DNA from: Saccharibacillus sp. JS10
Lineage (GTDB): Bacteria > Bacillota > Bacilli > Paenibacillales > Paenibacillaceae
Direction of reading: 5' to 3'
DNA: 64,000 nucleotides
Assembly: GCF_024436065.1 (NCBI RefSeq)
Contig: NZ_JANFNS010000002.1
Span: forward strand, 729,249 to 793,248
The position numbers were made by a program, and so were the translations under genes. Below the pieces are notes generated by a model, which saw only the letters and a program-made list of their open reading frames with translations, searched no databases and was not told the DNA's origin. This document shows, piece by piece, positions 27,672-37,175 of this stretch; position 1 is the first letter of the stretch, and the number at the start of each line of letters is the position of its first letter.

Positions 27672-28228
27672 AGGTATTCAAAAAAAGAGTGATTCTGCCT
27701 CTGTTCGTACTTCTGATCGGCGCGCTTTTTTTCAGTGACGGCTGGATGTCCTGGGTCTATCCAATCGGATACAAAGACGAAATTCAAAAGCAATCCGCAT
27801 CTTACGAGATTGATCCTTTTTTGATTGCTTCAATCATTCGGGTCGAAACGAATTTTCAACCGAGCAAAGAATCGCGTGTAGGCGCACTTGGAATTATGCA
27901 ATTGATGCCCGATACCGCCAAGTGGGCAATCGAGCAAGGCAAATTGCCGGAAGCGACAACGGAACGAATCAAGCATGAACCGGATACCAATATCGAGATC
28001 GGGACTTGGTATTTGCGTAATTTGTCTAATCAATTTGGCGATAATTCATTAGCGGTCATAGCGGCTTATAATGCAGGACCCGGGAATGTGAAAAAATGGC
28101 TGGAAAACGGAATATGGGATGGCAAGCTGGAAAGTGTACGGAATATTCCAATCGGAGAGACACGGCACTATGTACAGCGCGTCGTTTACTATTATAATCA
28201 ATATACAAAGGTATATGAGACGTTCTAA
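27668..28228 (+). CDS. Membrane-anchored lytic transglycosylase (SLT domain)
   Basis: Cell-wall hydrolase of about 186 residues. An uncleaved signal anchor at about residues 7-26 (VILPLFVLLIGALFF) is followed by a goose-lysozyme/SLT fold: catalytic Glu in IIRVETNF, then RVGALGIMQLMPDTA, and AVIAAYNAGPGNVKKWL. It cuts the glycan strand of peptidoglycan to a 1,6-anhydro end. The start at 27668 overlaps coaE (ATGA), which indicates coupling; an upstream ATG at 27647 is possible but lies inside coaE. Confidence 0.9.
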   Translation: MKVFKKRVILPLFVLLIGALFFSDGWMSWVYPIGYKDEIQKQSASYEIDPFLIASIIRVETNFQPSKESRVGALGIMQLMPDTAKWAIEQGKLPEATTERIKHEPDTNIEIGTWYLRNLSNQFGDNSLAVIAAYNAGPGNVKKWLENGIWDGKLESVRNIPIGETRHYVQRVVYYYNQYTKVYETF

Positions 28229-28283
28229 ATAGCGTGGAAAAGAATAAAGCACGTTTGTCGGTAGAGAAAGGAAGTGAAGGATA

Positions 28284-28754
28284 TTGAAGTGTCCGTATTG
28301 CGATTTTAACGGAACCCGAGTACTGGATTCCAGACCTGCCAATGAAAACAAATCGATTCGTAGAAGGCGCGAATGCGAAAGTTGCGGGAGACGATTTACG
28401 ACATTCGAGATGGTGGAAGAAACGCCGCTCATTGTTATCAAAAAAGACGGAAGCCGTGAAGAGTTCAGTCGGGATAAGATTTTGCGGGGGCTGATTCGTG
28501 CTTGTGAAAAACGTCCGGTATCGGTCGAACAATTAGAAACCGTCGTTTCACGAGTCGAGCGTTCTCTGCGCAATACAGCGGCTCCAGAGATCGAAAGCGA
28601 TCAGATCGGCGAACAAGTGATGCAAGAGTTGTATCCGGTAGACGAAGTCGCTTATATCCGTTTTGTATCCGTCTATCGTCAATTCAAAGACATCAATATG
28701 TTTATGAAAGAACTGAAGACGTTGCTGTCCAAAAACAAAGAACTTGAATCGTAA
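28284..28754 (+). CDS. nrdR: Transcriptional repressor NrdR
   Basis: ATP-cone regulator of ribonucleotide reductase genes, 156 residues. Zinc ribbon with Cys3, Cys6 (MKCPYC) and Cys31, Cys34 (CESCGRRF), then the ATP-cone domain ([20 protein letters not shown]). TTG start, with AAGGAAG 9 nt and GAAGG 3 nt upstream. In B. subtilis dnaB and dnaI follow; here the conserved block ends and a sigma factor gene comes next. Confidence 0.96.
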   Translation: MKCPYCDFNGTRVLDSRPANENKSIRRRRECESCGRRFTTFEMVEETPLIVIKKDGSREEFSRDKILRGLIRACEKRPVSVEQLETVVSRVERSLRNTAAPEIESDQIGEQVMQELYPVDEVAYIRFVSVYRQFKDINMFMKELKTLLSKNKELES

Positions 28755-28794
28755 AGGTCTAAATTGCCTTGAAATTTTAAAAAACGAACAGATC

Positions 28795-28836
28795 AAAAAA
28801 GCTTTTCGTCTCCAAAAGGATTCGAAAAGCTTTTTT
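28795..28836. terminator. Intrinsic terminator after nrdR
   Basis: 14-bp stem, AAAAAAGCTTTTCG (28795-28808) with CGAAAAGCTTTTTT (28823-28836). A and T runs make it work in both directions. Confidence 0.9.
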
Positions 28837-28874
28837 GGTGTTAAACGTAAAGAGTACAAAGACGACTAATAAAA

Positions 28875-28917
28875 AACATCTTTCCCGGTTGATTTTCACC
28901 AAGAAAGATGTTATACT
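28875..28917 (+). promoter_or_regulatory. Sigma-A promoter inside a 10-bp inverted repeat
   Basis: TTGATT (28889-28894), 17-nt spacer, TATACT (28912-28917). The arms AACATCTTTC (28875-28884) and GAAAGATGTT (28903-28912) form a perfect dyad enclosing the -35 and touching the -10. It could be an operator for the sigma gene downstream; read on the minus strand it also looks like a terminator (hairpin plus T run). The remaining 136 nt of leader are AT-rich and hold a perfect palindrome TTGTTTATAAACAA at 28938-28951. Confidence 0.65.
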
Positions 28918-29053
28918 AATAGCTGTCCGTAATTTAGTTGTTTATAAACAAATATACTAAAATCATAGCATGGTTTGATTTTATTGTCAAATAATATTTA
29001 GTGAATTTATTAGGGAGTCAACCCTCAATTTCTGGAAGGAAGGGGAACTATAG

Positions 29054-29944
29054 ATGGATCGAAACATAGAAACTGAGTCCACTCAAATTCCGGAAGAAGC
29101 TGTTCTTACCGGCGCAGGAAGTGATGATTCGGTACGCATGTATTTGAAAGAAATCGGGCGCACGCCTTTGTTATCCGCAAATGAAGAAGTTTCTCTGGCA
29201 GAACGTATCGTACAAGGAGACGAGGAAGCAAAGCGCAGACTTGCCGAAGCTAACCTTCGTCTGGTCGTGAGTATCGCCCGTCGTTATGTAGGACGCGGCA
29301 TGATGTTGCTTGACTTGATTCAAGAAGGCAACATGGGCTTGATCAAAGCGGTCGAAAAGTTCGACCACACCAAAGGATTCAAATTCAGTACGTATGCAAC
29401 ATGGTGGATTCGTCAAGCGATCACCCGCGCTCTGGCCGATCAGGCGAGAACGATCCGTATCCCGGTGCATATGGTCGAAACGATGAACAAATTTATGCGC
29501 GTTTCGCGTCAAATGCTGCAAGAACTAGGTCGTGAACCTTCGGTTGAAGAACTTGCGAAAGCGATGGAAATGACGGAAGAGAAAATTCGCGATATTATGA
29601 AAATTGCGCAAGATCCGGTATCGATCGAGACGCCGATCGGCGACGAACAAGATTCCAAACTTGGCGATTTTATCGAAGATAAAGAAGCGATTGCACCTTC
29701 TAAATTTGCTGAAGCAGGATTGCTGCGTGAGCAACTGGAAGAAGTGCTTGATACGCTGACAGAACGTGAAGAAAATGTACTTCGACTGCGTTTTGGTCTG
29801 GAAGACGGACGTGCCCGTACATTGGAAGAAGTCGGCAAAGAATTTGGCGTAACGCGCGAGCGTATTCGTCAGATCGAAGCTAAAGCTTTGCGTAAGCTGA
29901 GACACCCGAGCCGCAGCAAAATTTTAAAAGGCTACCTGGAATAG
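29054..29944 (+). CDS. RpoD-like sigma-70 factor lacking region 1.1
   Basis: 296 residues. It starts with a short acidic leader and goes directly into region 1.2 ([19 protein letters not shown]), then region 2 with [30 protein letters not shown], region 3, and region 4 with [19 protein letters not shown]. Regions 2.4 and 4.2 look like those of the housekeeping factor, so it should read ordinary TTGACA/TATAAT promoters. Housekeeping Bacillales SigA is about 375 residues with region 1.1 and sits next to dnaG; neither dnaG nor rpsU is here. It is therefore probably a second, SigA-like paralogue, but a shortened primary factor cannot be excluded. ATG with AAGGAAGGGG about 8 nt upstream. Monocistronic with its own promoter and terminator. 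Confidence 0.9.
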   Translation: MDRNIETESTQIPEEAVLTGAGSDDSVRMYLKEIGRTPLLSANEEVSLAERIVQGDEEAKRRLAEANLRLVVSIARRYVGRGMMLLDLIQEGNMGLIKAVEKFDHTKGFKFSTYATWWIRQAITRALADQARTIRIPVHMVETMNKFMRVSRQMLQELGREPSVEELAKAMEMTEEKIRDIMKIAQDPVSIETPIGDEQDSKLGDFIEDKEAIAPSKFAEAGLLREQLEEVLDTLTEREENVLRLRFGLEDGRARTLEEVGKEFGVTRERIRQIEAKALRKLRHPSRSKILKGYLE

Positions 29945-29953
29945 TAGATACAC

Positions 29954-29987
29954 AAAAGCCCGGAACTCAAAGTTCCGGGCTTTTTTT
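29954..29987. terminator. Intrinsic terminator of the sigma factor gene
   Basis: 14-bp stem AAAAGCCCGGAACT / AGTTCCGGGCTTTT with loop CAA, followed by T residues. Convergent SDR gene begins its stop 67 nt later. Confidence 0.95.
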
Positions 29988-30053
29988 ATACATTTTTATC
30001 TGTGTATCTATAGCATTTGTTTGCGAAGACAATCATCTGATCGGCAAAAAACA

Positions 30054-30809
30054 TTACTGCGCCGTATAACCGCCATCAACCATTAGGCTAGAACCGGTTA
30101 CAAAGCTGGAATCGTCCGAAGCCAAGAATACGACCGCTTTGCCGACTTCTTCCGGTTTTGCCAGACGTCCAAAAGCATGGAGAGAAGCTAAGTATTTTTG
30201 TGTTTCTTCATCTAAAGTCGAGTTCAGGAGTGGAGTTTCAACATATCCAGGGCATACAGCGTTAACACGAATATTTTGAGGGCCGTATTCAAGAGCCAAA
30301 GATTTGGTCAAATTCACGACGCCGCCTTTGGAAGCGGTATAAGCCGAAGTTGCTGCACGTCCGACATGACCCAGCATCGAAGCCATATTGATGACCGATC
30401 CGCCTTGCTCGCCATTTTTTTTCATTTCTTGAATCGCATATTTGGCACAAAGGAATACCCCGTCCAAGTTGATACTCATGAGTTTGCGCCATGATTCGAA
30501 TGTCAGATCGTCTGTGCTGTCGGTGTTGCCGATTCCGGCATTGCTGACCATCGTATCCAGACGACCGAATTCATCCATCGCACGTTGGATCAAGGCTTTA
30601 ACGTCTTCTTCTTTCGATACATCGGAATGTTGATAACGGGTTTCTGCTCCGCCCGCATTTAATTCTTGCTCTAACTTTTTACCTAGTTCATCGTTCAAAT
30701 CAGAAAATACAACTTTTGCGCCAGCAGCAGCGAGTTCTTTGACACAAGCTTCCCCGATTCCGTTTGCACCGCCTGTTACGATTGCAACTTTCCCTGTTAA
30801 TGAAGCCAT
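30054..30809 (-). CDS. Short-chain dehydrogenase/reductase
   Basis: Classical SDR, 251 residues. TGGANGIG cofactor motif, NAG in MVSNAGIGN, catalytic Ser in MASMLGHVG, and YTASKGG. The C-terminal SFVTGSSLMVDGGYTAQ is the usual SDR ending. Acidic residue after beta-2 (FSDLND) suggests NAD(H) preference. Substrate unknown. The ATG at 30809 has AAAGGAGG upstream on the minus strand; the frame continues further upstream without support. Divergent from htpG, with a TTGACA-N17-TGTCAA dyad at 30878-30906 in the shared spacer. Confidence 0.88.
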   Translation of the reverse strand: MASLTGKVAIVTGGANGIGEACVKELAAAGAKVVFSDLNDELGKKLEQELNAGGAETRYQHSDVSKEEDVKALIQRAMDEFGRLDTMVSNAGIGNTDSTDDLTFESWRKLMSINLDGVFLCAKYAIQEMKKNGEQGGSVINMASMLGHVGRAATSAYTASKGGVVNLTKSLALEYGPQNIRVNAVCPGYVETPLLNSTLDEETQKYLASLHAFGRLAKPEEVGKAVVFLASDDSSFVTGSSLMVDGGYTAQ

Positions 30810-30931
30810 GTTTGAATTCCTCCTTTTAGTTAGCAAGCTAAGTACTTTCAAAATGATATTACCTCAATTTTTGAATTTTGACACTGGATTTAACTGGTTA
30901 TGTCAAGATCGACAAAAGGACTGAGCATTTC

Positions 30932-30960
30932 TTGACATGGTTTTTTAACAGTGCTATAAA
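30932..30960 (+). promoter_or_regulatory. Sigma-A promoter of htpG
   Basis: TTGACA (30932-30937), 17-nt spacer, TATAAA (30955-30960). Near-consensus. Confidence 0.9.
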
Positions 30961-30970
30961 TGGAATTGGA

Positions 30971-30997
30971 TTAGCACTCCGATAAAACGAGTGCTAA
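30971..30997 (+). promoter_or_regulatory. CIRCE element (HrcA operator) upstream of htpG
   Basis: TTAGCACTC, nine bases, GAGTGCTAA: a perfect match to the CIRCE consensus. It starts near the expected transcription start, where HrcA would block initiation and where it is transcribed into the mRNA leader. Confidence 0.95.
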
Positions 30998-31028
30998 CAA
31001 TTTTGACCCATCGGAGGGATAACGAGAT

Positions 31029-32909
31029 ATGGAAAAGAAACAGTTTCAAGCCGAATCCAAACGATTACTCGAAATGATGATCAACTCGATCTACACGCAA
31101 AAAGAAATCTTTTTACGCGAACTGATCTCCAATTCCAGCGATGCGATTGATAAAATCTACTATCGCGCGTTGACTGACGATACATTGACGTTCGATCCAG
31201 AAAATTATTACATTAAACTGTCTGTCGATAAAGAAAAAAGACAATTGACGCTGACCGATACAGGCATCGGGATGACACGCGAAGATTTGGAAAACAATCT
31301 GGGCGTCATCGCCAAAAGCGGATCGCTGGCTTTCAAAAAAGAAAACGAAGCCAAAGACGGGCACGATATTATCGGTCAGTTCGGCGTTGGTTTCTACTCG
31401 GCATTTATGGTTGCAGACCGTGTAACCGTGACAAGCCGCGCTTTGGGCGAAGAACTGGCTTATCGTTGGGAATCTGACGGCGCAGACGGCTATACGATCG
31501 AACCTGCCGAAAAAGCCGAAGTCGGAACACAAATCGTACTGAGTATCAAAGACAATACCGAAGACGATAACTACGACGAGTTTTTGGAAGAGTATCGGTT
31601 GCGCAGTATTGTGAAAAAGTATTCGGACTTTATCCGCTACCCGATCAAAATGGATAATATTGTCCGTGTACCGAAAGAAGATGCAGAAGGCGAGTTCGAC
31701 GAGCAAACAAAGGAAGAACAAGTCAACAGCATGGTGCCGATCTGGCGCAAAAACAAAAGCGAGCTAACCGAAGAAGATTACGAGAATTTTTATGCGGAAA
31801 AACATTACGGATTCGATAAGCCGTTATCGCATATGCATATCAATGCCGATGGCGCGGTTGTATATCGTTCGATTTTGTTTATCCCAGAAACGCCGCCGTT
31901 CGACTTCTACTCCCGCGAATATGAAAAAGGATTAGAACTCTATGCAAACGGCGTATTGATTATGAATAAATGCGCGGATCTGCTGCCTGATTATTTCAGC
32001 TTCGTCAAAGGGATGGTCGATTCCGAAAGCCTGTCGCTAAATATCTCCCGCGAGATGCTGCAGCATGACCGTCAACTGAAATTGATCGCCAAAAATATCG
32101 AAAGCAAAATCAAAAGCCAACTTAAATCGCTGCAAAAAGACGACCGTGAAAAATACGATAAGTTTTTCGAAGCGTTCGGCCGTCAATTGAAATATGGCGT
32201 GTACAGCGATTACGGCACTCACAAAGACGCGCTTAAAGACCTGCTCATGTTCTATTCTTCGACTGAGAAAAAACTGGTCACGCTGGACGAATACGTTTCT
32301 CGTATGCCAGAAGAACAAAAGTATATCTATTACGCGGCGGGTGCTTCGCACGCCCGAATCGAGAAACTCCCGCAAACCGAGATGGTTGCCGACAAAGGCT
32401 ATGAAATCTTGTATTTCACTGATGATATCGATGAGTTCGCAGTGAAAGTACTAGTGAACTATAAAGAAAAAGAATTCCGCTCCGTATCGGCTGGAGATCT
32501 CGGAATCGAAGAGAATGAAGCAGACAAACAAAACGAAGCGGAAGCCGCTGAAGACAAAGAACTGTTCGATTACATGACAGAACGTCTGGCTGGCAAAGTC
32601 TCGAATGTACGGGCTTCGAAACGTCTGCGTTCGCATCCTGTATGTCTGAGCAGTGACGGTGAAGTTTCGATCGAGATGGAGAAGATTCTGAGCATGATGC
32701 CAGACAATCCAAACGTTAAAGCCGATAAAGTGCTGGAAGTGAACGTGAACCACGAAGTCTTCGCTTCGCTCAAAACGTCGCTGGAACAAGATAAAGCCAA
32801 GCTCGACTTGTATACGGACCTGCTGTACAATCAGGCGCTATTGATCGAAGGGCTGCCGATTGAAGATCCGGTCGAATTCACCAATATGATGTGCAAAGTA
32901 ATGGTCTAA
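31029..32909 (+). CDS. htpG: Molecular chaperone HtpG (Hsp90)
   Basis: Bacterial Hsp90, 626 residues. GHKL ATPase domain (1-225) with [27 protein letters not shown], and [17 protein letters not shown]; middle domain with the catalytic-loop region [15 protein letters not shown]-terminal dimerisation domain. ATG with CGGAGGG upstream. In B. subtilis htpG is class III and not HrcA-controlled; here a perfect CIRCE indicates control together with groESL and dnaK. Confidence 0.97.
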   Translation: MEKKQFQAESKRLLEMMINSIYTQKEIFLRELISNSSDAIDKIYYRALTDDTLTFDPENYYIKLSVDKEKRQLTLTDTGIGMTREDLENNLGVIAKSGSLAFKKENEAKDGHDIIGQFGVGFYSAFMVADRVTVTSRALGEELAYRWESDGADGYTIEPAEKAEVGTQIVLSIKDNTEDDNYDEFLEEYRLRSIVKKYSDFIRYPIKMDNIVRVPKEDAEGEFDEQTKEEQVNSMVPIWRKNKSELTEEDYENFYAEKHYGFDKPLSHMHINADGAVVYRSILFIPETPPFDFYSREYEKGLELYANGVLIMNKCADLLPDYFSFVKGMVDSESLSLNISREMLQHDRQLKLIAKNIESKIKSQLKSLQKDDREKYDKFFEAFGRQLKYGVYSDYGTHKDALKDLLMFYSSTEKKLVTLDEYVSRMPEEQKYIYYAAGASHARIEKLPQTEMVADKGYEILYFTDDIDEFAVKVLVNYKEKEFRSVSAGDLGIEENEADKQNEAEAAEDKELFDYMTERLAGKVSNVRASKRLRSHPVCLSSDGEVSIEMEKILSMMPDNPNVKADKVLEVNVNHEVFASLKTSLEQDKAKLDLYTDLLYNQALLIEGLPIEDPVEFTNMMCKVMV

Positions 32910-32923
32910 GCTGTTCTTATTCC

Positions 32924-32959
32924 AACCAGCAGATTTCTTCGGAAATCTGCTGGTTTTTT
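32924..32959 (+). terminator. Intrinsic terminator of htpG
   Basis: 14-bp perfect stem AACCAGCAGATTTC / GAAATCTGCTGGTT with TTCG loop and T run. The following 210 nt to 33173 contain further small dyads (ACCGGGT/ACCCGGT) but no gene. Confidence 0.94.
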
Positions 32960-33173
32960 GGTATTCGCTGAATTATCCCGACAATCTAGTTGAAACCGGG
33001 TGATTTTGAATAGGGAACCGATCTCGACCCGGTCATAAGACCTTGAAAGATAGACCTAAACGTCTTGCTTTGGGACTTAAGCCTTTCGGACGTCTGTGAC
33101 TGTTTTTGAATCTATAAACCTTCTATACTGGAAGCAATTGAGAAGACAGTGAAACAGATCGGAGGGAAAGCCT

Positions 33174-33740
33174 ATGAGTTTGTTCAGACAAGCGGTATTA
33201 GGGCGAAAAGAATTTCAAGTTGGCGGTTCGCATTTGTCCGCTGCCCAACAACTGATCGATTATTATGTGCTACCTGTTGAAAAAGAATCGGTATGCTTCA
33301 GTAAACAGATGGTGCATTTGGAACGTTACGCCGGCGAAGTCGGTTTTGAACGTGCGGCACGCAAGCTGAAAATCGCGGATTATGCGCTTAACGGATTTTC
33401 TTTATTCCTTTTATTCGGATTGTTAGGCGTGATTGGACTCGATCTGGTATGGCCTTCATTAGGACTTCGAGAATCCATCTTAAGCGCAATTACTTCTAAT
33501 CTGGAAGCCGTATTGCTTACGGTAACGGCATTATTGTTGTTAACCGTTGGCTTGATGGGTGTTCGCCGTTTATTCGGACAAGAAGCGGAAGAACGGTTGA
33601 TTATCCTTTGGCAAAAAGTACTGGAAGTCGTTAATCCAGCATTGAACATGCCAACCGATTCGCCTTATGCGCTATCTGAAGCTTTGAATGAGTGGATGAG
33701 TCGTCAAGCCGGTCGGGATCAAGAAGTGAACAATATTTAA
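33174..33740 (+). CDS. Hypothetical membrane protein with two transmembrane helices
   Basis: Not recognised. 188 residues. Residues 1-70 are a polar, probably helical cytoplasmic part (HLSAAQQLIDYYVLPVEKES). Two hydrophobic helices are at about 73-93 and 110-131, then a soluble tail with GQEAEERLIILWQKVLEVV. ATG with GGAGGG upstream. It stands alone between two terminators, so it is not in an operon with htpG or the helicase. Confidence 0.7.
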   Translation: MSLFRQAVLGRKEFQVGGSHLSAAQQLIDYYVLPVEKESVCFSKQMVHLERYAGEVGFERAARKLKIADYALNGFSLFLLFGLLGVIGLDLVWPSLGLRESILSAITSNLEAVLLTVTALLLLTVGLMGVRRLFGQEAEERLIILWQKVLEVVNPALNMPTDSPYALSEALNEWMSRQAGRDQEVNNI

Positions 33741-33771
33741 ATCTTAACTTACATAAGCTACAATTGAATTC

Positions 33772-33812
33772 AAACGGCTGATGGACAAGAGTTTCTTGTA
33801 CACAGCCGTTTT
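33772..33812 (+). terminator. Probable terminator after the membrane protein
   Basis: AAACGGCTG (33772-33780) pairs with CAGCCGTTT (33803-33811), with an inner ACAAGA/TCTTGT stem. The T run is short. Confidence 0.6.
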
Positions 33813-33886
33813 GTGTTAGCGTCATGCAAAGTCAAGAAGCTTCTGGTACACTGAGCTTTAGATATTGGCAAGGTGGAGGAATCAAG

Positions 33887-36800
33887 TTGAATAAAATCAC
33901 AGAAGAAGGTCAAAGCAGATGGAATGAACGTATGATTAAGTCACTTTGCGGAGCCAGTGCATACCGTAAAGGCGAAACGTTGTTTCGTGCAGGAAAAGTT
34001 ACGGTACGTAGGCTGGAGCCGGATCAAGAAGCTTATGAAGCGATTGTGCAAGATGGTCAGCCACTGCGTGTTGTTTTTCGCTTCGGAAATGACGATCGGG
34101 TAGAGGCACAATGCGAATGTTCGGCAGATTTTGCGTTTGAGCAGCCTTGCAAACATACGGCAGCGGCGTTATTACAATGGTTAAAACCAACTGAAAATAA
34201 CGCAAAACCTCCGACAGAAGATCGTCTTATAGGAAAAGTGATGGATTTATTTCGGCAATCGCCGCGTGCTTTAGCCGGTTCCCGTTCTCTTTTCGAATCT
34301 CGGCAAGAATTGAAGATCGAGTTTTGGATCCAACCGTATTCAGAGCGGACAAGACGCGGGCTGCTTGGGATTCAACTGCGTGTCGGTCTGGATCGTATGT
34401 ATGCCGTATCGGATATTCGCGAATTTTTACTTCATTACGAGCAAGGCAGCGTTTATTCATTTTCGCGTTATTTTACGTATGATCCTGCGGACTATTGTTT
34501 TAAAAGTGAAGACGACAAGGTATTGTTGCGATTAGCCGAGATTCGTCAAAGCGAAAAAATGCAGCGTGCTTCAGCAGGTGCTTTATACACAGGAGAGATT
34601 GGCGATCCGCCTTCACTGCCCTTGCCGCCCCATGCTTGGGAATCGTTAGCGCCTTTGCTTCAAAAAGGGTGTCAAGTTCAGATCACGGCGCAAGATCAAA
34701 CGTATCCGGGTCTTCATATTTCGCAAGATTTGCTCCCGCTTCGTTTTGAATTTGATCAGGGCAAATCAGGTTCGCTTCGTATGAATGCACGGGGCATGGA
34801 TAAAATCATCATCTTGGATTTTTACGGCTTGGCTTTATGCGAAGGAATCTTTTATCGGATCGAAGCTACGCAAGCCAAGCGACTGTCAGAGTTAAAACAG
34901 ATCTTATTGGATGATCCCGAAAACGAAGATGAAATTCAGATCCCCAAAGCACAGATTCAACATTTTATGGAACGTGTTGTACCGGGACTTATGAAGCTCG
35001 GAGACGTATTTTTCACCGAACAAGTTTCGGATCGCGTCCTGCAAATTCCTTTGGTGGCACGAGTCTATTTGGATCGTATTCACGACCGATTGGTCGCGGG
35101 ATTGGAATTTCAATATGGAGATATCGTAATCAATCCGCTGGAACGGGCAAGTGAACGTCGCGGCGAAAGTCGAATATTGATTCGGGAAGGCGGCAAAGAA
35201 CTACGGATTTTGGAAGTGATGGAGCATGCCGGCTTTGTTCGTACGGAAGCGGGTTATTATATGCAAGATGAAGAACGCGAGTTCACTTTTTTACATGAGA
35301 TTATTCCGCAATTAGAAAAGCTAGCGAGTATTCATGCGACAACTTCCGTAAAAGAAAAAGTGATTAAAGTTACTCCGCCGCCTCGAATTTCTGCAACACT
35401 CGATGAACGATCGAACTGGTTGGAATTTCGGTTCGATATTAGCGGAATCCCGGAAGCGGAAATCCGTCATGCCGTTGAAGCATTGGTGGATAAGCGTAAA
35501 TATTATCGGTTGCGAAGTGGAGCACTGCTTCCTCTGCAAACCCAAGCTTTCCGGGCGCTTACCGAATTTTTGAACGGCAACCGACCCTTTTTGTCTGCGG
35601 AAGACGTTGCTTCTTTTCGTCTGCCTGTAGCCGAAGGGCTGCATCTGCTTCGAGAGTATGGGGAAGATTCGGACGGGCTTATGCGTCCTGAAAAGCATTT
35701 ACGCCGCTTGCTGGATAGTCTTCGTAGCCCGGACCTGCTTGATTTTCCGATCCCGGAGTCGATGGCTCCGATCTTACGAGATTACCAGCAGACCGGATAT
35801 CGCTGGTTGAAGACTTTGGCACATTACCGTCTGGGCGGGGTACTTGCCGATGATATGGGGCTCGGCAAAACGATACAAAGTATCGCTTATCTGCTATCCG
35901 TATTGCCTGAAATCCGGCAAAGTGCAGAGCCTGCGCTTATCGTGGCTCCAGCTTCGCTGCTGTACAATTGGCGTAGCGAATTGGAACGGTTCGCACCGGA
36001 GCTGCGCACGGCTATTGTCGATGGCAGCAAGTCAGCTCGCGAAGCGCTGCTGCAATCATCGGAACGTTACGATATCTTAATCTTATCGTACCCGCTGCTT
36101 CGTCGTGACGTCTCGCAGTACGAGATTTTGAAATTCCATACGTTGATACTCGATGAAGCGCAAGCGATCAAAAACGCCGATACGCAGACGTCTCGCGCGG
36201 TTAAATCGCTGCAAGCCGGATTCCGTTTTGCTTTGACCGGAACGCCGATCGAAAATTCGCTCGATGAACTTCGCTCCTTATTCGATGCCGTTTTACCCGG
36301 GTTGTATCCGAATCGGCGCCGGTTTGCGGAACTGACGAGAGAAGCGGTAGCCAAACGCGCGAAGCCTTTTATGCTGCGTCGCTTAAAAACGGATGTGCTG
36401 GGAGAGTTGCCGGAAAAGATCGAATCAATCCGGGTAAGCGAATTATTACCGGAGCAGAAGCGGTTATATACCGGGCAACTTGCCAAATTACGCTACGAGA
36501 CCCTCAAGCATCTGGATCACAGCGAACAATTAGGACGTAGCCGTATTCAATTTTTGGCGGGGTTGACTCGGTTGCGCCAAATCTGTTGTCATCCTGCCCT
36601 TTTTGTAGAAGGATATAGCGGACGCTCCGCTAAATTCGAGCAATTGCTGGAGACGTTGGAAGAATGTCGCCGAGCTGGACGCCGCGTACTGGTCTTTTCG
36701 CAATTCACCGAAATGCTAAGCCTGATCAGTCGTGAACTCGGCTACCGCGAACACCCTTTCTTTTATCTAGATGGAAATACGCCTCCGCAAGATCGGTTGC

Positions 36801-37141
36801 ATCTATGCCAGCGATTTAACGAAGGAGAAAAAGACGTATTTCTTATCTCGCTCAAAGCCGGAGGAACAGGGCTCAATCTCACAGGCGCCGATACGGTCAT
36901 CTTATACGATCTATGGTGGAATCCAGCTGTAGAAAAACAAGCCGAAGATCGCGCTTACCGGATCGGACAAACGAAGGTCGTACAAGTGATCCGCCTGATC
37001 GCAAGCGGTACAGTCGAAGAAAAGATGCACGAGTTGCAACGCAAAAAAACGACATTGATCGATGAAGTCATCACATCCGATGAAGATCGGATCACTTCGT
37101 TAACGGACGAAGACTTGTTGATGTTATTGGGAGAAGAATAA
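33887..37141 (+). CDS. SWIM zinc-finger SNF2-family helicase
   Basis: DNA-dependent ATPase, about 1084 residues. N-terminal SWIM zinc finger near residue 70-90 (CECS ... PCKH, CxCx10CxH), a middle domain of the bacterial SNF2 type, then motor domain 1 with DDMGLGKTIQS (Walker A) and LILDEAQAIKN (DEAQ), and motor domain 2 with VLVFSQFTEML and RAYRIGQTKVVQVIRL. Related to the bacterial SWIM-SNF2 group; it may remodel protein-DNA complexes or act in transcription recycling or repair. TTG at 33887 is chosen as start because GGAGGA lies 6 nt upstream; an ATG at 33824 is in frame but has no ribosome binding site. A possible extended -10, TGGTACACT, is at 33844-33852. Confidence 0.9.
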   Translation: MNKITEEGQSRWNERMIKSLCGASAYRKGETLFRAGKVTVRRLEPDQEAYEAIVQDGQPLRVVFRFGNDDRVEAQCECSADFAFEQPCKHTAAALLQWLKPTENNAKPPTEDRLIGKVMDLFRQSPRALAGSRSLFESRQELKIEFWIQPYSERTRRGLLGIQLRVGLDRMYAVSDIREFLLHYEQGSVYSFSRYFTYDPADYCFKSEDDKVLLRLAEIRQSEKMQRASAGALYTGEIGDPPSLPLPPHAWESLAPLLQKGCQVQITAQDQTYPGLHISQDLLPLRFEFDQGKSGSLRMNARGMDKIIILDFYGLALCEGIFYRIEATQAKRLSELKQILLDDPENEDEIQIPKAQIQHFMERVVPGLMKLGDVFFTEQVSDRVLQIPLVARVYLDRIHDRLVAGLEFQYGDIVINPLERASERRGESRILIREGGKELRILEVMEHAGFVRTEAGYYMQDEEREFTFLHEIIPQLEKLASIHATTSVKEKVIKVTPPPRISATLDERSNWLEFRFDISGIPEAEIRHAVEALVDKRKYYRLRSGALLPLQTQAFRALTEFLNGNRPFLSAEDVASFRLPVAEGLHLLREYGEDSDGLMRPEKHLRRLLDSLRSPDLLDFPIPESMAPILRDYQQTGYRWLKTLAHYRLGGVLADDMGLGKTIQSIAYLLSVLPEIRQSAEPALIVAPASLLYNWRSELERFAPELRTAIVDGSKSAREALLQSSERYDILILSYPLLRRDVSQYEILKFHTLILDEAQAIKNADTQTSRAVKSLQAGFRFALTGTPIENSLDELRSLFDAVLPGLYPNRRRFAELTREAVAKRAKPFMLRRLKTDVLGELPEKIESIRVSELLPEQKRLYTGQLAKLRYETLKHLDHSEQLGRSRIQFLAGLTRLRQICCHPALFVEGYSGRSAKFEQLLETLEECRRAGRRVLVFSQFTEMLSLISRELGYREHPFFYLDGNTPPQDRLHLCQRFNEGEKDVFLISLKAGGTGLNLTGADTVILYDLWWNPAVEKQAEDRAYRIGQTKVVQVIRLIASGTVEEKMHELQRKKTTLIDEVITSDEDRITSLTDEDLLMLLGEE

Positions 37142-37142
37142 G

Positions 37143-37172
37143 AAAAAGACATCCTTAATTGGATGTCTTTTT
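37143..37172. terminator. Bidirectional terminator between helicase and chemoreceptor
   Basis: 12-bp stem AAAAAGACATCC / GGATGTCTTTTT, loop TTAATT. Confidence 0.92.
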
Positions 37173-37175
37173 GGC

